From: Lojkania enalia
Taxonomy: Eukaryota; Ascomycota; Dothideomycetes; Pleosporales
Assembly: GCA_010094045.1 (NCBI GenBank)
Contig: ML986601.1
Location: 124,001-188,000 of the forward strand
Length of the DNA: 64,000 nt
Direction: 5' to 3'
In this document: piece after piece, positions 25,325 through 37,282 of the stretch
Layout of the letters: every line of letters starts with the position of its first letter
How positions within the stretch are numbered: position 1 is the first letter of the stretch
Notes under the pieces: model-generated
The model's input: the letters and a program-made list of their open reading frames with translations, nothing else
What the model was told of the DNA's origin: nothing
Databases searched by the model: none
Program-made: the position numbers and the translations under genes

Positions 25325-27268
25325 GACACCGCCAAGAGCGGCCGAATGGCATCAACATCATCCAATCTTGTACAAAAATCCTTCGAACACCGTGCGGCCG
25401 GACGAGATATCCGTACTGTGTCAAAATTCTCCCAAAAATCTCGGTATAATAGGGGGAAAATGACGTTGAGAGGAAGTTTTTTTATACTTTCTTCCTCTTC
25501 TCGTCACATTCCTTGGTTTACTCGGCATGTACTTATGGCAGCCTTTTTTTTTTCACACTTTTCGATTCACTTTGCATCATGGGCGTTTCCTTCTTTTTTT
25601 TTTTTTTTTCTTCGGTCTTTTTAGACCCAAGTGGCTGATTGCCTGAGGCACTCAATACCCGTGGTGGCGAGCCGCCCAACACCTCCCTTTTTATTAACTA
25701 TCTTTGGGCAAGGTGGTTGCTGCTGATGGTTGTGGTGGGCGTATAGTCGAACGCATGGATATGATGGGTCTGGCTGGCTGGCCTAAATATGAGGAATCAA
25801 AGGTGCTGATGGACGATGGGGTCCGCTAGTCTAGTATCCGCACATCTGAGGTATGGTGGGTATTGAGGTGTGCATGGGGGTTTTCGGAGTCATTTGCTTG
25901 TTTTGATACCATTGGCGAGGGAGAGAGCCTATTATTTTTTTTTTTTTTTTTTTTCTTGTTCTTCTCCCACTTTAAGATTTGGTGTTTAAATGGATCGGGG
26001 CTTGAAAGCCCGGTGTTTGGGGGAAGTGAGTAATGTGTAGTTGATATTGGGGTGTAAGGGCAGGGGGAGGGGGGAAGTGTGGGCTGGGGTCTGTAGATTG
26101 TAGTGGTGAAACGATGTAGAATAGTGTAGATAGTGTGAAGGATTATTGTAATGTGCTAGCTTTTTTGCTTGTCATATTTGATTTGAATTTGAGGGATGAC
26201 AGCGGGTTTTGCGGGTAGGCGAAGAATAGATGAGGTAAGAAAAGGGAGATAAGATTAGAGTTGATTGTATGGGCAGCAGGGTTGTGAGATTAAGAAGAGG
26301 ATGTTGGAATAAGGGGTAGGTGGTGGGATAGTTGGGATTGCAAGATATAATGGTAGTATTATCATTCACTGATATGTGAGGAAAAAGGCTTGTTGATTAG
26401 CTTGGGGGTGATTGGAATATATTGATTATTTTGATGTTGGTATCTGAGGTTTAGGGTAGTCAGTGATTTAGGAAGGGGAGAGATGCGCGCTAGCCCTCTA
26501 GCCCTTTCAACACGCACGTTGCCCACTTCTGTCATTGATTCGACTTTGTCAACTCCTCCTTTCCACATAAAAAATTGGAATACCTCTATAAATAGCATTG
26601 TAAAGTGAGAGATAGGTACGTTTGAGGCCAGGAAAAGAGCTTTTGAGCGGCGTTATCTCTCTAATAAACAGTCTAGTCTTTGCGCACCGGCTCACGGGAT
26701 CCATTAACACAAACGTGTTCAGGGATTAGGCGAGGGTGACCGTCTCACGGTATACTTGGCGGCTGACATACGGGACGAAGACGGATAGAATGGCCGGAGA
26801 TGTTGCGCTCAACGGTTGATTGGCTCGGGCATTAAAGCAATCATTAGAGGGAGGTGCGAGGGTGAATAATGGTGCTAAGATTGCCGTAATGTAGATTTCT
26901 AGACAGTCCATTGCGTTCTCCCATATTATGTTGCGCAGTTCGCCGGGAAGGCGGAGTGCCGGGACTGTGAAGTTGGCTTTCGTTGGAAGAGATTACTGAC
27001 ACTGAAAAGGTGGGAAGGAAGGTGTAGGTTGGTTGAGCTTTGTATGATCACTCTGGCTTACACAGTGATTATAACACAAGTTCTACATTTTACCACATCG
27101 TCGTTCGTTACTTCACTTCTCTATAAATGGCAAGAGAAGTGAATAGGAGGGACATGAAGAGGAACTAATAGATTAATGCAACCTTAAAAAAACATATTTA
27201 AAAAAGAGGCTATGGAAAGCGTGCCATAACGTTCATAACGTTTCGTTAATATAAACTTTCCTTGAGAA
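25325..27268. other. Intergenic region with T-rich homopolymers
   Basis: Nearly 2 kb follow RAX2. T runs of 10, 16 and 20 bases occur at 25544-25553, 25594-25609 and 25935-25954. From 25650 to 26350 the plus strand is markedly G/T-rich and low in C. Short frames here look like composition artefacts. No gene or transposon was recognised. Confidence 0.55.
25935..25954. repeat. T20 homopolymer
   Basis: Twenty consecutive T on the plus strand, the longest of three T runs downstream of RAX2. Confidence 0.9.
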
Positions 27269-28066
27269 TCAGATGGCACCAGCACCGAAGACTTTACTAA
27301 GATGTTCGGGCACCGGCTCGAACCGGAATGGAAGCCTATGAATCTCCACCGATACCTCCTTCCCCTCGCGCTTCGCCATCTTGCTCCTTAAAGTCTCGAC
27401 GACCTCTTCAATATTGAACCCTCTTTCTCTATACGGTTGAAGCCACGACAGGGCGTCGAAGCTCGTAATACGGACAACAACCCGCGTCAGGCTCGTCATC
27501 GTATCTCTCAGTCTTTCTGACTCCTGATCTATATATCGCTCCATGAATTCTCCAGGTAATGAGATGTGCCGAATGGTTGCTAGTTGGCCTGGCAAGCGCT
27601 TGCTCAACCACTTGTCTATTCCACGCGTTGTGTAGAAGTTGAATTTATTTAGAGCATACGGTAGTGTGGAGGCTTCGTAGTAGATTTGCCGACATAGGGA
27701 CATAAGTTTAGTGAAATAGCTAAGAAAAGGTAGGGGTCTTCCTGATAAATAACACGCTGCAAAGTCCTCTATTGCTTGGCCGAAGAGCTGTCTGCGTTTC
27801 GACCCCGGCCGGCGTTCGTAGAGAATTTCAACTTCGAGGTCACCGAGAACGAGTTTCCAGATCATCTCGCGGAGCTCGGCCGGGAGAGAAAGGAGAGCGG
27901 AGCTGGAATTCTGCTTTATGCTGCCATTGTTAGCTGGTTTTCTATCGCTTCGAACGGGAAAATCTACGCACATGATAACGAGATTTTCGGGTGTGCTGTA
28001 TAAACCCAGTAGACCATTTTCCTGGCAACTGGCCTTGACAGTTTCTGTGAACTTGAGGCTGTTCAT
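27269..28066 (-). CDS. F-box-like / DUF7730-type fungal protein
   Basis: An intronless frame of 265 residues. The core starts at about residue 57 with LLSLPAELREMIWKLVLGDL, the F-box-like helix typical of a very large fungal family. This is followed by LMSLCRQIYYEASTLPYALN, the usual second landmark (CRQIYxEAxxLPYxLNTFxF). The C-terminal third has a beta/alpha pattern without known catalytic residues. Such proteins are usually short, fast-evolving and numerous in filamentous fungi; function is unknown, and only some act with SCF ubiquitin ligases. The first ATG is at 28066, but the second in-frame ATG (MCVDFPVRS, 31 codons on) is an alternative start because the family core starts later. Two related but partial or broken copies lie at 61.6-62.1 and 63.4-63.9 kb. 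Confidence 0.75.
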   Translation of the reverse strand: MNSLKFTETVKASCQENGLLGLYSTPENLVIMCVDFPVRSDRKPANNGSIKQNSSSALLSLPAELREMIWKLVLGDLEVEILYERRPGSKRRQLFGQAIEDFAACYLSGRPLPFLSYFTKLMSLCRQIYYEASTLPYALNKFNFYTTRGIDKWLSKRLPGQLATIRHISLPGEFMERYIDQESERLRDTMTSLTRVVVRITSFDALSWLQPYRERGFNIEEVVETLRSKMAKREGKEVSVEIHRLPFRFEPVPEHLSKVFGAGAI

Positions 28067-29516
28067 GGCTGTATGCGTGTTGAACTTTCAGTTCGACTTG
28101 ATTATATTTGTTGTTTGTAGAGTGATTTAGCGTAAAAAATCTAAAATTGGGAGCGTGGTTATATACATACTTTTGGCATCTTTTGTTGAATAAGGCTAGC
28201 TAGTAGTTGGAATTGAATACGTGGTACACAGTGTGAGAACCATGGGTATCCGCTCAGTATTCGAACAACATGCACAATTTTTATTGATTCCTACCACATG
28301 CAATTCGTGAAATACCATAAGTAGCGTAAAAAACATTCACCGGGGTTCGCCGAGCTATAACTCGGCAACTCTCTCGATCCCCTCTTGAGTCTGAAGTACC
28401 TAATTAATGATAGGATTAGACCAGTCGCTTAAGACTACTACTTAGAGTACAGGCTTGAGTCAAAGTAGTTGTGAGTCACATGAATTCAAGAATATAACGG
28501 TGGATATTTACCTTTCTGAAAATTGTTGAGAATCTCGATTTGGACCACCACCCAATCGATTGCACTGCTTCTGTTTTCGGGAAAAACAGATCAACGATAT
28601 TTAGAATATAGCATAAATCCCGGCATTTCGGCACTTGAATATTGTATGTTTCGGTTTATGATTACTCGGCAATGCGAGAAAGTACACGCAGGGAAATTGA
28701 GCATACTATAAACGTACATTTGGAACTCCTATGCGAAGACACCAATTACTAGTAAGTGGAAACGCATTGCTCATACGGCGACAAGCGGTAGACGACTTGT
28801 ACCGGTATAATTGGCTACTGCACCGATTTCCACTGGCTTCTTGCAAAAATAGTTTCTGATCTGCTTCGCCTTTGTACAATGAGGGTAAAGATCGTCCAAG
28901 TCTGCAGTATTTAAAGATAAACCGCGTATTCATTGAGCAAATTCCTAGTGACAGGCTCTCTTTGAGAGATCTACTTAATTAATACTAGTTCCTTTGTCGT
29001 CTACCCTCCTTCTCAGCTCTCATTAACTCTATAACATTTGTTTGCTGTCGAGTGTGCGATAAACAATTCTTGAGTATTCGCGAATCTGATTAATAGGTCC
29101 ACCTCCATCGCAAACCCCCTAGAATAGCTCGTCCAGTGTGTGACGGGTCAGACGTTGTACAAGCTGCAGTACCCCGCACATGAGCAACTGCTTCATGCTC
29201 AGTCAGCTGGCTGCAGTGAATATTAGTTTCAATTCGAGATTCATGATTGGAAGTTCTCTTCTACCGAAGTTCTGATTTTATTGAGCGGCTGAAATGTGCG
29301 TTGTTATTAGACAGAGTGCTTCTACAAGGCTTATCATCAGTAGGGCGTGGGCTTGCACGTAAGAGGTACCATATTCGATGATCCAAATATTGATAAGAAG
29401 CAATGCTCCTCCAGAAATTCTAGGAGTCTAGGTGATTATCCTGCTTCCGAAAACCAGCACGGGATATCACGATACCAAAACAACAGACCTCGACCAAACT
29501 ACCCACAAACGCCCAA
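28067..29516. other. Intergenic region upstream of the P450 gene
   Basis: About 1.45 kb between two divergent genes. AT-rich, with only short frames and no recognisable protein remnants. It must hold both promoters. Confidence 0.5.
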
Positions 29517-31162
29517 ATGCTTTCCCCAACATTCCTAATTGCCCTACTCCTCTTCTCTCTTCTAATCATCTACGTCCGCCGCCGCCGCCGCCGCCGCCGC
29601 CAAAACCTCTCCCCCTCCAATTTCCCCCCGGGTCCACCCCCAATCCCCATCCTCGGCAACCTCCACCAAGTCCCCCTCAAAAAAGCTTATCTCCAATTCA
29701 CAAAATGGTCCCGCCAATACGGACCAATTCTCGGCCTACGTTTCGGACCGCAAAAAGTTATTGTGCTAAACAACTGGCGCTCCGTCCGCGACCTCTTCGA
29801 CCAGCGCGGATCCATCTACTCCTCGCGGCCAGACATTGCCATCGCCCAGCACGTCGTCCCCGGCGACCGCCACCTCGCCTTCATGAAATACGACAAGCGC
29901 TGGCGAAGAGGGCGCAAGACAATCAACGACTTCCTGAAAGACGAAGTCGTAAGCAAGCTCCTGCCAATCCAGGATGCGGAGTCCACACAAATGGTTTGGG
30001 AAGTTATGAATGAGCCCGCCGGGTACTATGGCCATGTTATGCGGCAGTTTGCTTCGGTGATATTGGCTTCGGTGTATGAGCAGAGAGGGAAGGTTCATCG
30101 CGGCGAACGGACGGAGCAGTTTTATGCGGTACAAGATGAGTGGGCTGCGGTGCTGGATCCGGGGGCTATGCCACCGTATGATATTTTCCCGGTTTTGCGT
30201 TATGTTCCTGATGCGTGGACGCCGTGGCGTGGGTGGAGGAAGCGGGCTGATGATTTGGGGAATAAACAAGGTGGGTTGTACAGGGAGTTGTTCCAGGAGG
30301 CCAAAGTGAGGGTTAGGAATGGGCAAGGGTCGACAACATTTGCGGCTACGTTGCTAGCGAATCAAGAAAAGGAGGGGTATAGTGATGCGGAGCTGGAATA
30401 TATCGCCGGATTCATGCTCGAGGCTGGTGCTGATACAACGGCCATGTCATTCTTGACTTTTATTGTGGCATTAGCTGCGTATCCCAATGTGCTAAAGCAG
30501 GCGCAAAAGGAAGTAGACGAGGTGTTTGGGGATAGCAAAATGCCAGGATCCTTGGAAGGAATCAAGCTTCCATATATACAAGGCTGCTTCTGGGAAGTAA
30601 GTTATATTTTCCAATGTCTTTAAGCTCGAATAACAACTTCGACTAGACTCTACGCTGGCGCCCGGCCCTCCCCATTGCCATACCACATGCGATAGACAAA
30701 GATGATATGTATCAAGGATACGGGATTTCAGCAAACTCAACTGTAATAATGAATATTTGGGCCATCCACCATAACCCGGAGGATTACCCCAATCCCGATG
30801 TATTCGATCCGGCCCGCTTTCTTACTAGTAAGTTCGGCGTTGCGAATTCTACCCCGGAGGCGGAGGCTGATCTCACGCGCCGCGAATCCTATGCCTTCGG
30901 GGCAGGTAGGAGGGTTTGCGCGGGGCAGAAGATGGCGGAAAATAGTTTAGTTTTGGCGATGGCGAAGTTCGTTTGGGCGTTCGATGTTGTTTGGATGGGT
31001 GAAGAAGCTTTGGATACGAATGTCGAGACAGCTTGGAAGGATGCGATTCTGACCGCTCCAAAGGAAGTTCCGATTGGATTTAGTGTACGTGGAGAGAAAA
31101 GGGAGGAGATTATTAGGAAAGAGTGGAGTAAAGCTGAAGCTTACTTGAAGAAATTTGAATAG
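29517..31162 (+). CDS. Cytochrome P450 monooxygenase, microsomal type
   Basis: Two exons (29517-30596, 30647-31162) give 531 residues. An N-terminal membrane anchor (residues 4-20) is followed by eight arginines (21-28) and the proline hinge FPPGPPPIPILGN (36-48). The I-helix oxygen-activation motif is AGADTT (303-308). The K-helix ExxR is E360-T-L-R363, with E360 the last codon of exon 1, so the 50-base intron splits the motif exactly. The haem loop is FGAGRRVCAG with the iron-ligand Cys451. All three core P450 signatures are intact, so it should be an active haem enzyme on the ER membrane. It resembles the fungal group that includes O-methylsterigmatocystin oxidoreductase-like enzymes, but substrate cannot be assigned. 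It is convergent with PTR2, 250 bases apart; no polyketide or peptide synthase is nearby. Confidence 0.93.
29577..29600 (+). repeat. (CGC)8 coding microsatellite, octa-arginine
   Basis: Eight identical CGC codons encode residues 21-28 of the P450, directly after the membrane anchor. A pure codon repeat is expected to vary in length between strains. Confidence 0.95.
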
Positions 31163-31412
31163 ATACGACAGAGTCTTCTCCTTAATCATCCTTATTTAAT
31201 TTAGTCATTAGGCTTGAAGCCTTAGTCTTAGTCGCTGTTCTAGGAATAATCACCACAAGCGATCAAACCGGAAATGGCCTGACATGCAGTGATTAATTCA
31301 TTATAGTATGATATGTCATGTCTATATAACCCATAAACCATTCCACATAGAGCGATATCCACAATAGATTTTTTTTTCCAACTCATCCCTCACCACCATC
31401 AACATCCCACCT

Positions 31413-33388
31413 TTAAACCTTCTCATCATGATGAATCCCAACCGTTCTATCCCCATGCACACTCGACCTCCGCAATGTCGGATCCTCATCATAATCCTTA
31501 TCCAGCGCATTCATCTGGTCTTCGGTATCATTGAGGTGATGGAAGATAATCCAAATCAAACAGCCACAGATAAATGACGCACAAGCCAGGCCGACAAACA
31601 ACCACTGAATAGCAGGGTCATAAAGCACCGGGTTGAAAGCCTCGGAGATAGCCGATCCAAAGGCGTTAGTGAGGAGGAACATGGATTGGACGAAGGATTT
31701 CATAGACGGCGGGGCCTTGGTGTAGGCATACTCGAGTCCGGTGACTGACGCGAAGATCTCTGAGATGCCGATGAGCATGTAGGCTCCAGTTTGGGCGGCG
31801 ATGTGGATGTTCTATGTCTTATGTTAATACGGCGTGGAGGTTTTCGAGATAGATTGAGCTTACATTTCCGTGAGCGACACCGTCTGGGCCGATGCTGGCA
31901 TCACATAGCGGCTCCTTGTAGCAAGGTCCGGCCTGGTAGATATAATATTGGATGACGGCGGCGTACACCATGGCAAGAGAGGCGACCCAAAAACCAAGCA
32001 CAATACGGTTGATAGGTGGGAATCGAATCCTAGCCTTTCGCATGGCGGGATATACGATCTTGTCGAGTATGGGCAGGAAGACGATAATGGAGATAGGATC
32101 GAAATTCTGCATCAAGTCATTGGGGATCCCGTGGCCACGCATCTGACCGGCCTGCGTGACGAAGTTATTGGAGAATTGACCATACACGACCCAGTAGATA
32201 GGATAGAAACAGAAGACCTGGCAAGCAACAAGCGCACGCTTGACCTCGTCGACGAAGTGGTCGTCCCAGCGGAGAGCGCTATTGTTGCCCAAACCAGCCT
32301 GGTAGGAAGGCTTGGCTGCGTCCATGTTGCGACCCTTTATCATCATGAAGATGACCCTGAAGGCATCGGTGATGACCGATCCTTGGGGAGGGCGAACAAC
32401 ATACACCTTACGCCCGAGGACAAGAACGAGGGTACCGACGAAGAAAACGCATAAGCACATGAGGAAGGCGGACCAGAAGCCAACATCGCGCTCCATGTAA
32501 GGCGTTGCAAGCAAAGAAAGAGCACCAATGTTGATACAGAAGTAGAAGATCATGTAGATCCGTTGGATAGTGATTGCGGGGTCGATGATGATGCGCTCAC
32601 CAGTCTTCTTGTCGTGGCTAATGATCATCTGACGACGCTTGTACTGGTCTGCAATCAGAGGAGCAACATTAGACTTGATACCGCCAGTTCCGAGACCGAT
32701 GATAACGATGGCAGTAATGAAGCCGCCGAGGCCAGAGCCATGTGCAAGAGCGCCGGGGATGGATGTGGTAGTGAGAATGAGCAGTCCGACGAGGTAGATA
32801 ATAGAGAAGAGGAGGATGGTGTTGTACTTTCCCATATACTGGTCGGCAATGATGGCGCCGAGAATTGGGGTCACATAGCACCAGAACTGGAAGAAAGTCG
32901 TCAAACCAGTAGCCCCTTGGTGTCCCATACCCAATGCACCACGTCCCAGGCTGCCGTCCAAAGGTCGCTGGACGTAGTTCTGGAAGATACCAGAGGCACC
33001 ATAGTAGGTGAATCGCTCGCACAATTCGACGATGGCAACGAGAAAAGCCGCCTTGGGTAGAGGCTCTCCAACATGCCTCAGTGTTTTCCTCTCTTCCTCG
33101 GTAGGTTCTTCACCTCTGAGGTGTTCTTCCTCACTCTCATGTGAGGATGTAGCGAGCTCCTTGTCAATAGGAGTGGCAGTGCCCATTTCGGTCGAAGGGG
33201 CCTTCTCGTTCAGAATCTTAGGTGCATTTGATGTATCCTTGAGAGAAGCACCACCCATGTCGGTTAGCTTGTTCTCCTTGGCTGGCTTATCCAGCTCCTG
33301 ATGCAGCCTGTTAAGCCGTCAGTAAGCCTCAATTTACGTAAAGGAGGGGCAGGTATACTCACTGCGCTGCATTCAATTCGTGATCCAT
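31413..33388 (-). CDS. PTR2: PTR2-type proton-coupled oligopeptide transporter (POT family)
   Basis: Three exons in transcript order: 33388-33363, 33307-31864, 31811-31413; introns of 55 and 52 bases; 622 residues. The first exon is only 26 bases (MDHELNAA plus two bases) and splices in frame to LHQELDKPAKENKLTD, giving a better N-terminus than the ATG at 33258. POT signatures are present: ELCERFTYYGASGIFQNYVQ in helix 1, GTGGIKSNVAPLIADQY, and FYFCINIGALSLL. The protein imports di- and tripeptides with protons at the plasma membrane. The C-terminal helices continue after the last intron (NIHIAAQTGAYMLIG) and end in a charged tail (HHDEKV). Expression control by nitrogen is usual for this family but is not visible here. 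Confidence 0.93.
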
Positions 33389-35461
33389 TTCCACAAACGA
33401 TACAAAGCTTCTGCAATAAGGCTCCGTCGACAGAGATCGAATGCAACAGCAATACGACCCGGGATGCAAAACTTGACACACCAAAAGAATTATCTGCTGG
33501 GTCCGTCATCCCATATTTATCAATTTGCCCTGCTACTCTACTCCACTCGCCATGGAAGCTAGGCTCGTTTGAACAACAGCCGATGTAACATTCTATAGCA
33601 CCCAGACCTGCGGGAATCCAACAAGGGTGCTCGTGAAGGCAAAGCGATGCGAAGACCTGTCAAGCGGAGCGAAGCTTTCCCACTTGGCGCCTTAACCAGC
33701 GCCACCCTGGGCATGATCGGCAAGCATACATTTACTTCGACCCGATTCGTTACGCATGACAATGACCTTCCATATAGAGTCGGGGGCCGGTTGATCTGAC
33801 CATCAACCGTTTGTGAGTATCAATCAAGTACGCATCTATTGACAATGCCGAAAGCCGATCCAGTCTACCTTGCCATCCGCATCGGTGGTGATCCGTACAT
33901 GATATGACCTCACGGTGCAACCATCCAGAGGCTGATCAATCATATGCTTCGTGTAACAATGAGATAGGAACATCCGGAATCCTTCATGTTCACAGGCACG
34001 GATTAGTAGATGAGCGAAGCCCCACGGGTTGGGATGGTATGGGTGGAGCTGCTCGCTCAAGTTGTCCCTCCCGAGTGGAATGAGCGAAGAAGTTTCCATT
34101 GTTCACATCGGGACCAACACAGACACTCGAGAACTCCTCCCATCGGACACCCCCGACACAACCGCCGCCACATGCTTACTCAACTAAGCCGCAGGAATTT
34201 CCTGCCGCGCTACATACAACTTGCCGTAGCAGAAATTGCACCAAGAACAAACCATCCAATAATATTCGGGTTCGATAATTCCGCTGTCGCGTGCCTCGGG
34301 ATGCACGTCTCCAGTTTAGATACACGTCCATGTCCGAGGAGCCCGGACAAAGCATCTTAGCTTCCTAATAAAACTCACACGGCACATTTCAAATTACATA
34401 CCCAGGCCCCCAGACTGGAAGGAGCCACGCCTGCAGCTCAAGTACTCGGGGCCCCGATGCAAGGTTGCACATCTATACTAAGCAACGGCACAGCAGCTTT
34501 AAGTGGGCTCTCTGGTGGCAGCAAGTGGTCAGACACAATAACGAGGGAAACTATCTAAAGAGAGCTCGATCGCTATACGCATTCCTAGATGGGATGTGGG
34601 ACATTTCCATTCATCTCCATATAGCCCTCAACCACGTGAGCTGTAGTACTACTATTCCGTGCCACCACGTCTCTCCATATCTCACCGCGCATCACGCAGG
34701 CAACATATCTGGAAGTCAGCAATTTGCAACGGGGGCGCTACCGCAAAAGCTTCGGCCGAGATAGCAATGCCCGGAGCGAAAATATACCGATATGTTCTTG
34801 ATAGGGGCGAGAACTAGAATGTTTCAATAATACCCAATTATTAGCCCCCGGTCTTCTGGCGCCGTTTCCTAACGAACATGTTGAGCCGCCAACATCTACT
34901 ACATATGTATCTCCTAGATCTCGCCCGCCGTGCGGCGACGAGCCATCTCCGAGTCCGTACGAAACGCGTTTCACTTTTCAAAATCTTCCACCCTTCTCTA
35001 TGACTCGGTACTGTCCGGTAATCGAGCTTTTGAGCCTCGTTCTAGCCAAGAACATAGTTCCCGTCTCGTCATGTAAAGTCTAGCATCAGCCATCCATCGG
35101 TGGAGTAGTCACTAAAAGTAGAAAAGCCTCCATCACTTAATTTTTGACACTAACAAAAGGTGTTCCATACAAAAAACTCTAAGTCTAGTTATAGACGGAG
35201 CGAAAGCATCATACTTTTATCTTCCTATCTCTCTAATCATAGAACATCATTCAGGTCGAGGCTCCATATCCACCACCGCAACCCATTTAAAATATCGGAC
35301 GCGCTGGCGAGATTCTAAGCATCAAAAGCGCTATACAAAAGAAAAAATGAGCTCGGCCCATATTCCTCGACACTACATGTCGACTCTAATCATACACTCA
35401 ATAAGAATCAAATGAAATAGGGTATGCGACAATCAATACGACCTCCGTCTAAACGCCCTTT
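33389..35461. other. Intergenic region between PTR2 and the zinc transporter
   Basis: About 2.1 kb containing the PTR2 promoter and the 3' end of the zinc transporter. Frames up to 116 codons occur but show no family motif. No RNA gene was recognised. Confidence 0.5.
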
Positions 35462-37282
35462 TTATCTTCCATTCTTACATCCCTTGAATCCGGGATCGCA
35501 GCATTGCTTGGCTGCGCCGCACTCATCTGGGCATTCGAGAAGGCAGGCCTCTTCCGTTCCCCTTATACTTCCGCTCTTGCTGTTCCTGCCTACACTACGA
35601 TAGCTACTGTCGTTCGAGCCATCATGATGCTCATCGCCGCTGCTTTCATGAGTAGAGTGGTCGTGTTCTGCATTTAGGCAGAATTCAGGCTGGATAGTTG
35701 ACGAGTGAATGCCGTACTCATGCAGGCATTTGCGAATTTGGCGGGCAAGATCCATGTATCGTGCCGATCCCTCACCCTTGAAGTCGAAATCTACCTGGAC
35801 GTGTAGCGAGGCAATTAGTTTTGTGTCTGAGAGCTGCCAAACGTGGAGATGGTGGCATGAGATGATACCATCAAGGTCAGAAATGTCATCCTTAATGTCA
35901 TCAATTGAGAGACCGGCCGGGACGGCCTGGAGCAGAATGCGCGATGCGGCCTTGCAGAGAGGGATGGCAGAGCCAAGGATAATGACTGTGATGATCAAGG
36001 AAATCAGAGGGTCAGAGTAGAATCTCCACCAGAAGTCCGTAAGCCAGATGAAGAGTGCAGATGCAATGACCCCTACATTGCCCAGGGCGTCACCTAGAAC
36101 ATGGAGGAAGACACCTCGCATGTTCAAATCTCCATGGGCATGACCGTGACCCCCTTTTGACTCTTCCTTCGGCTGAGTGTGCTTATGATCCTTGTGGCAA
36201 TCCTTCTGCTTCTTCTGAACTAACGGAGGGACAGCATCATAACTCTTTCCCTTGGTCTTCAGCAGTAACGAAGTTTGCTCTGTTGGCTCTCCGTCTTCGA
36301 CCACGGCGTTCTCATTGTCGAATTCGGACTCCGATTCGCTAGGCTCGGCTCTAGAAGCCTCGATAATGCTGTGTCTGAAAGATGACGGATGGGTATAGAT
36401 GTCATCTAAGCTGGATCTGTAGTGACTTCGAGACCTCGACCGGGTATGATGTTTAGTAATGCGCCTTCCCGATGCCGACCTACGGGGTTCCCTTGCGGCG
36501 TTGCTCCAAGAGATGTCCATTCCACGACCTTCTGACCCCTTTGCTTGTCCAATTGAAACTGCAGTTGGCCAATTTCCAACTCGGCTCTGCGGCAAAACAT
36601 CCGCGACGTTCCCATCTTCGTCGGCTACTGCGTGATCTTCCGTCTCGATGTCGTGCCTATGACCCTCCTCCGCAGCGCTGATCCCATCACCGTATCCATG
36701 GGAATGCCCACCATGGCTATGTCCGTGATCGTGGAAGAGGAAAAGCCCAATGATGTTCGAGGCCAAACCGAAGCAGCCAACAATGAGGACTAATTTCGGG
36801 TGTGAGACTTCTTGTGGCTCGACAAATCGTTGGATCGCCTCTAGGAAGATAGAGAGACAGAGAGCCACGAGGAATACGCCGTTGATGAGGGCACCCAATG
36901 TTTCCGCGCGTTGCCACTGCGGGCGGTCAGCAGGCGCTTGTAAATTTGAGAATGACGTCTGCTCACCCCGTACGTGTACATTTTAGAGTTCGTTCTCTGA
37001 TGTGCGACCTTGACGGCCCATAGCCCAACACATAGTGACAACACATCGTTTAACTACTCGTGTATGTCAGTACGTGCTCCGCAGACGTCGAGTTCCAGTA
37101 CAAACCATGTGGAAGGAGTCGGCGACGAGGGCAAGAGAGTGGACTGCATAGCCTGGGAAAGGGATTAGACAAAAGTTCAGACGATACAGTAATGTCGACT
37201 CACCGACTACCAGTTCGAGTAAAAAGAAGGCCGAGTCGATGCCCAAAAGTATGAGGATTCTGTTTGACTTGGAGAGCCCCAT
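35462..37282 (-). CDS. Vacuolar zinc/cation transporter, ZRC1/COT1 type (CDF family)
   Basis: Four exons in transcript order: 37282-37204, 37152-37106, 37053-36967, 36916-35462, with introns of 50-52 bases, give 555 residues. The start is MGLSKSNRILIL. Membrane helix 1 is LLGIDSAFFLLELVVG. Helix 2 carries the metal-site HxxxD (SFHMLND) and helix 5 the second (HVLGD). A His-rich loop HDHGHSHGGHSHGYGDG follows helix 4, as in zinc-specific CDF exporters, and the long 36.0-36.7 kb loop is Ser/Glu-rich. The C-terminal cytosolic domain has HHLHVWQLSDTKLIASLHV, typical of the CDF dimer domain, and ends in a Cys-rich tail (CLLECPDECGAAKQCCDPGF). It should move zinc, and perhaps cobalt or cadmium, into the vacuole. 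Confidence 0.92.

Noticed and set aside
29432..31510. Possible secondary-metabolite cluster around the P450
   Set aside because: No synthase, methyltransferase or pathway regulator is adjacent; only a peptide transporter and an F-box-like gene.
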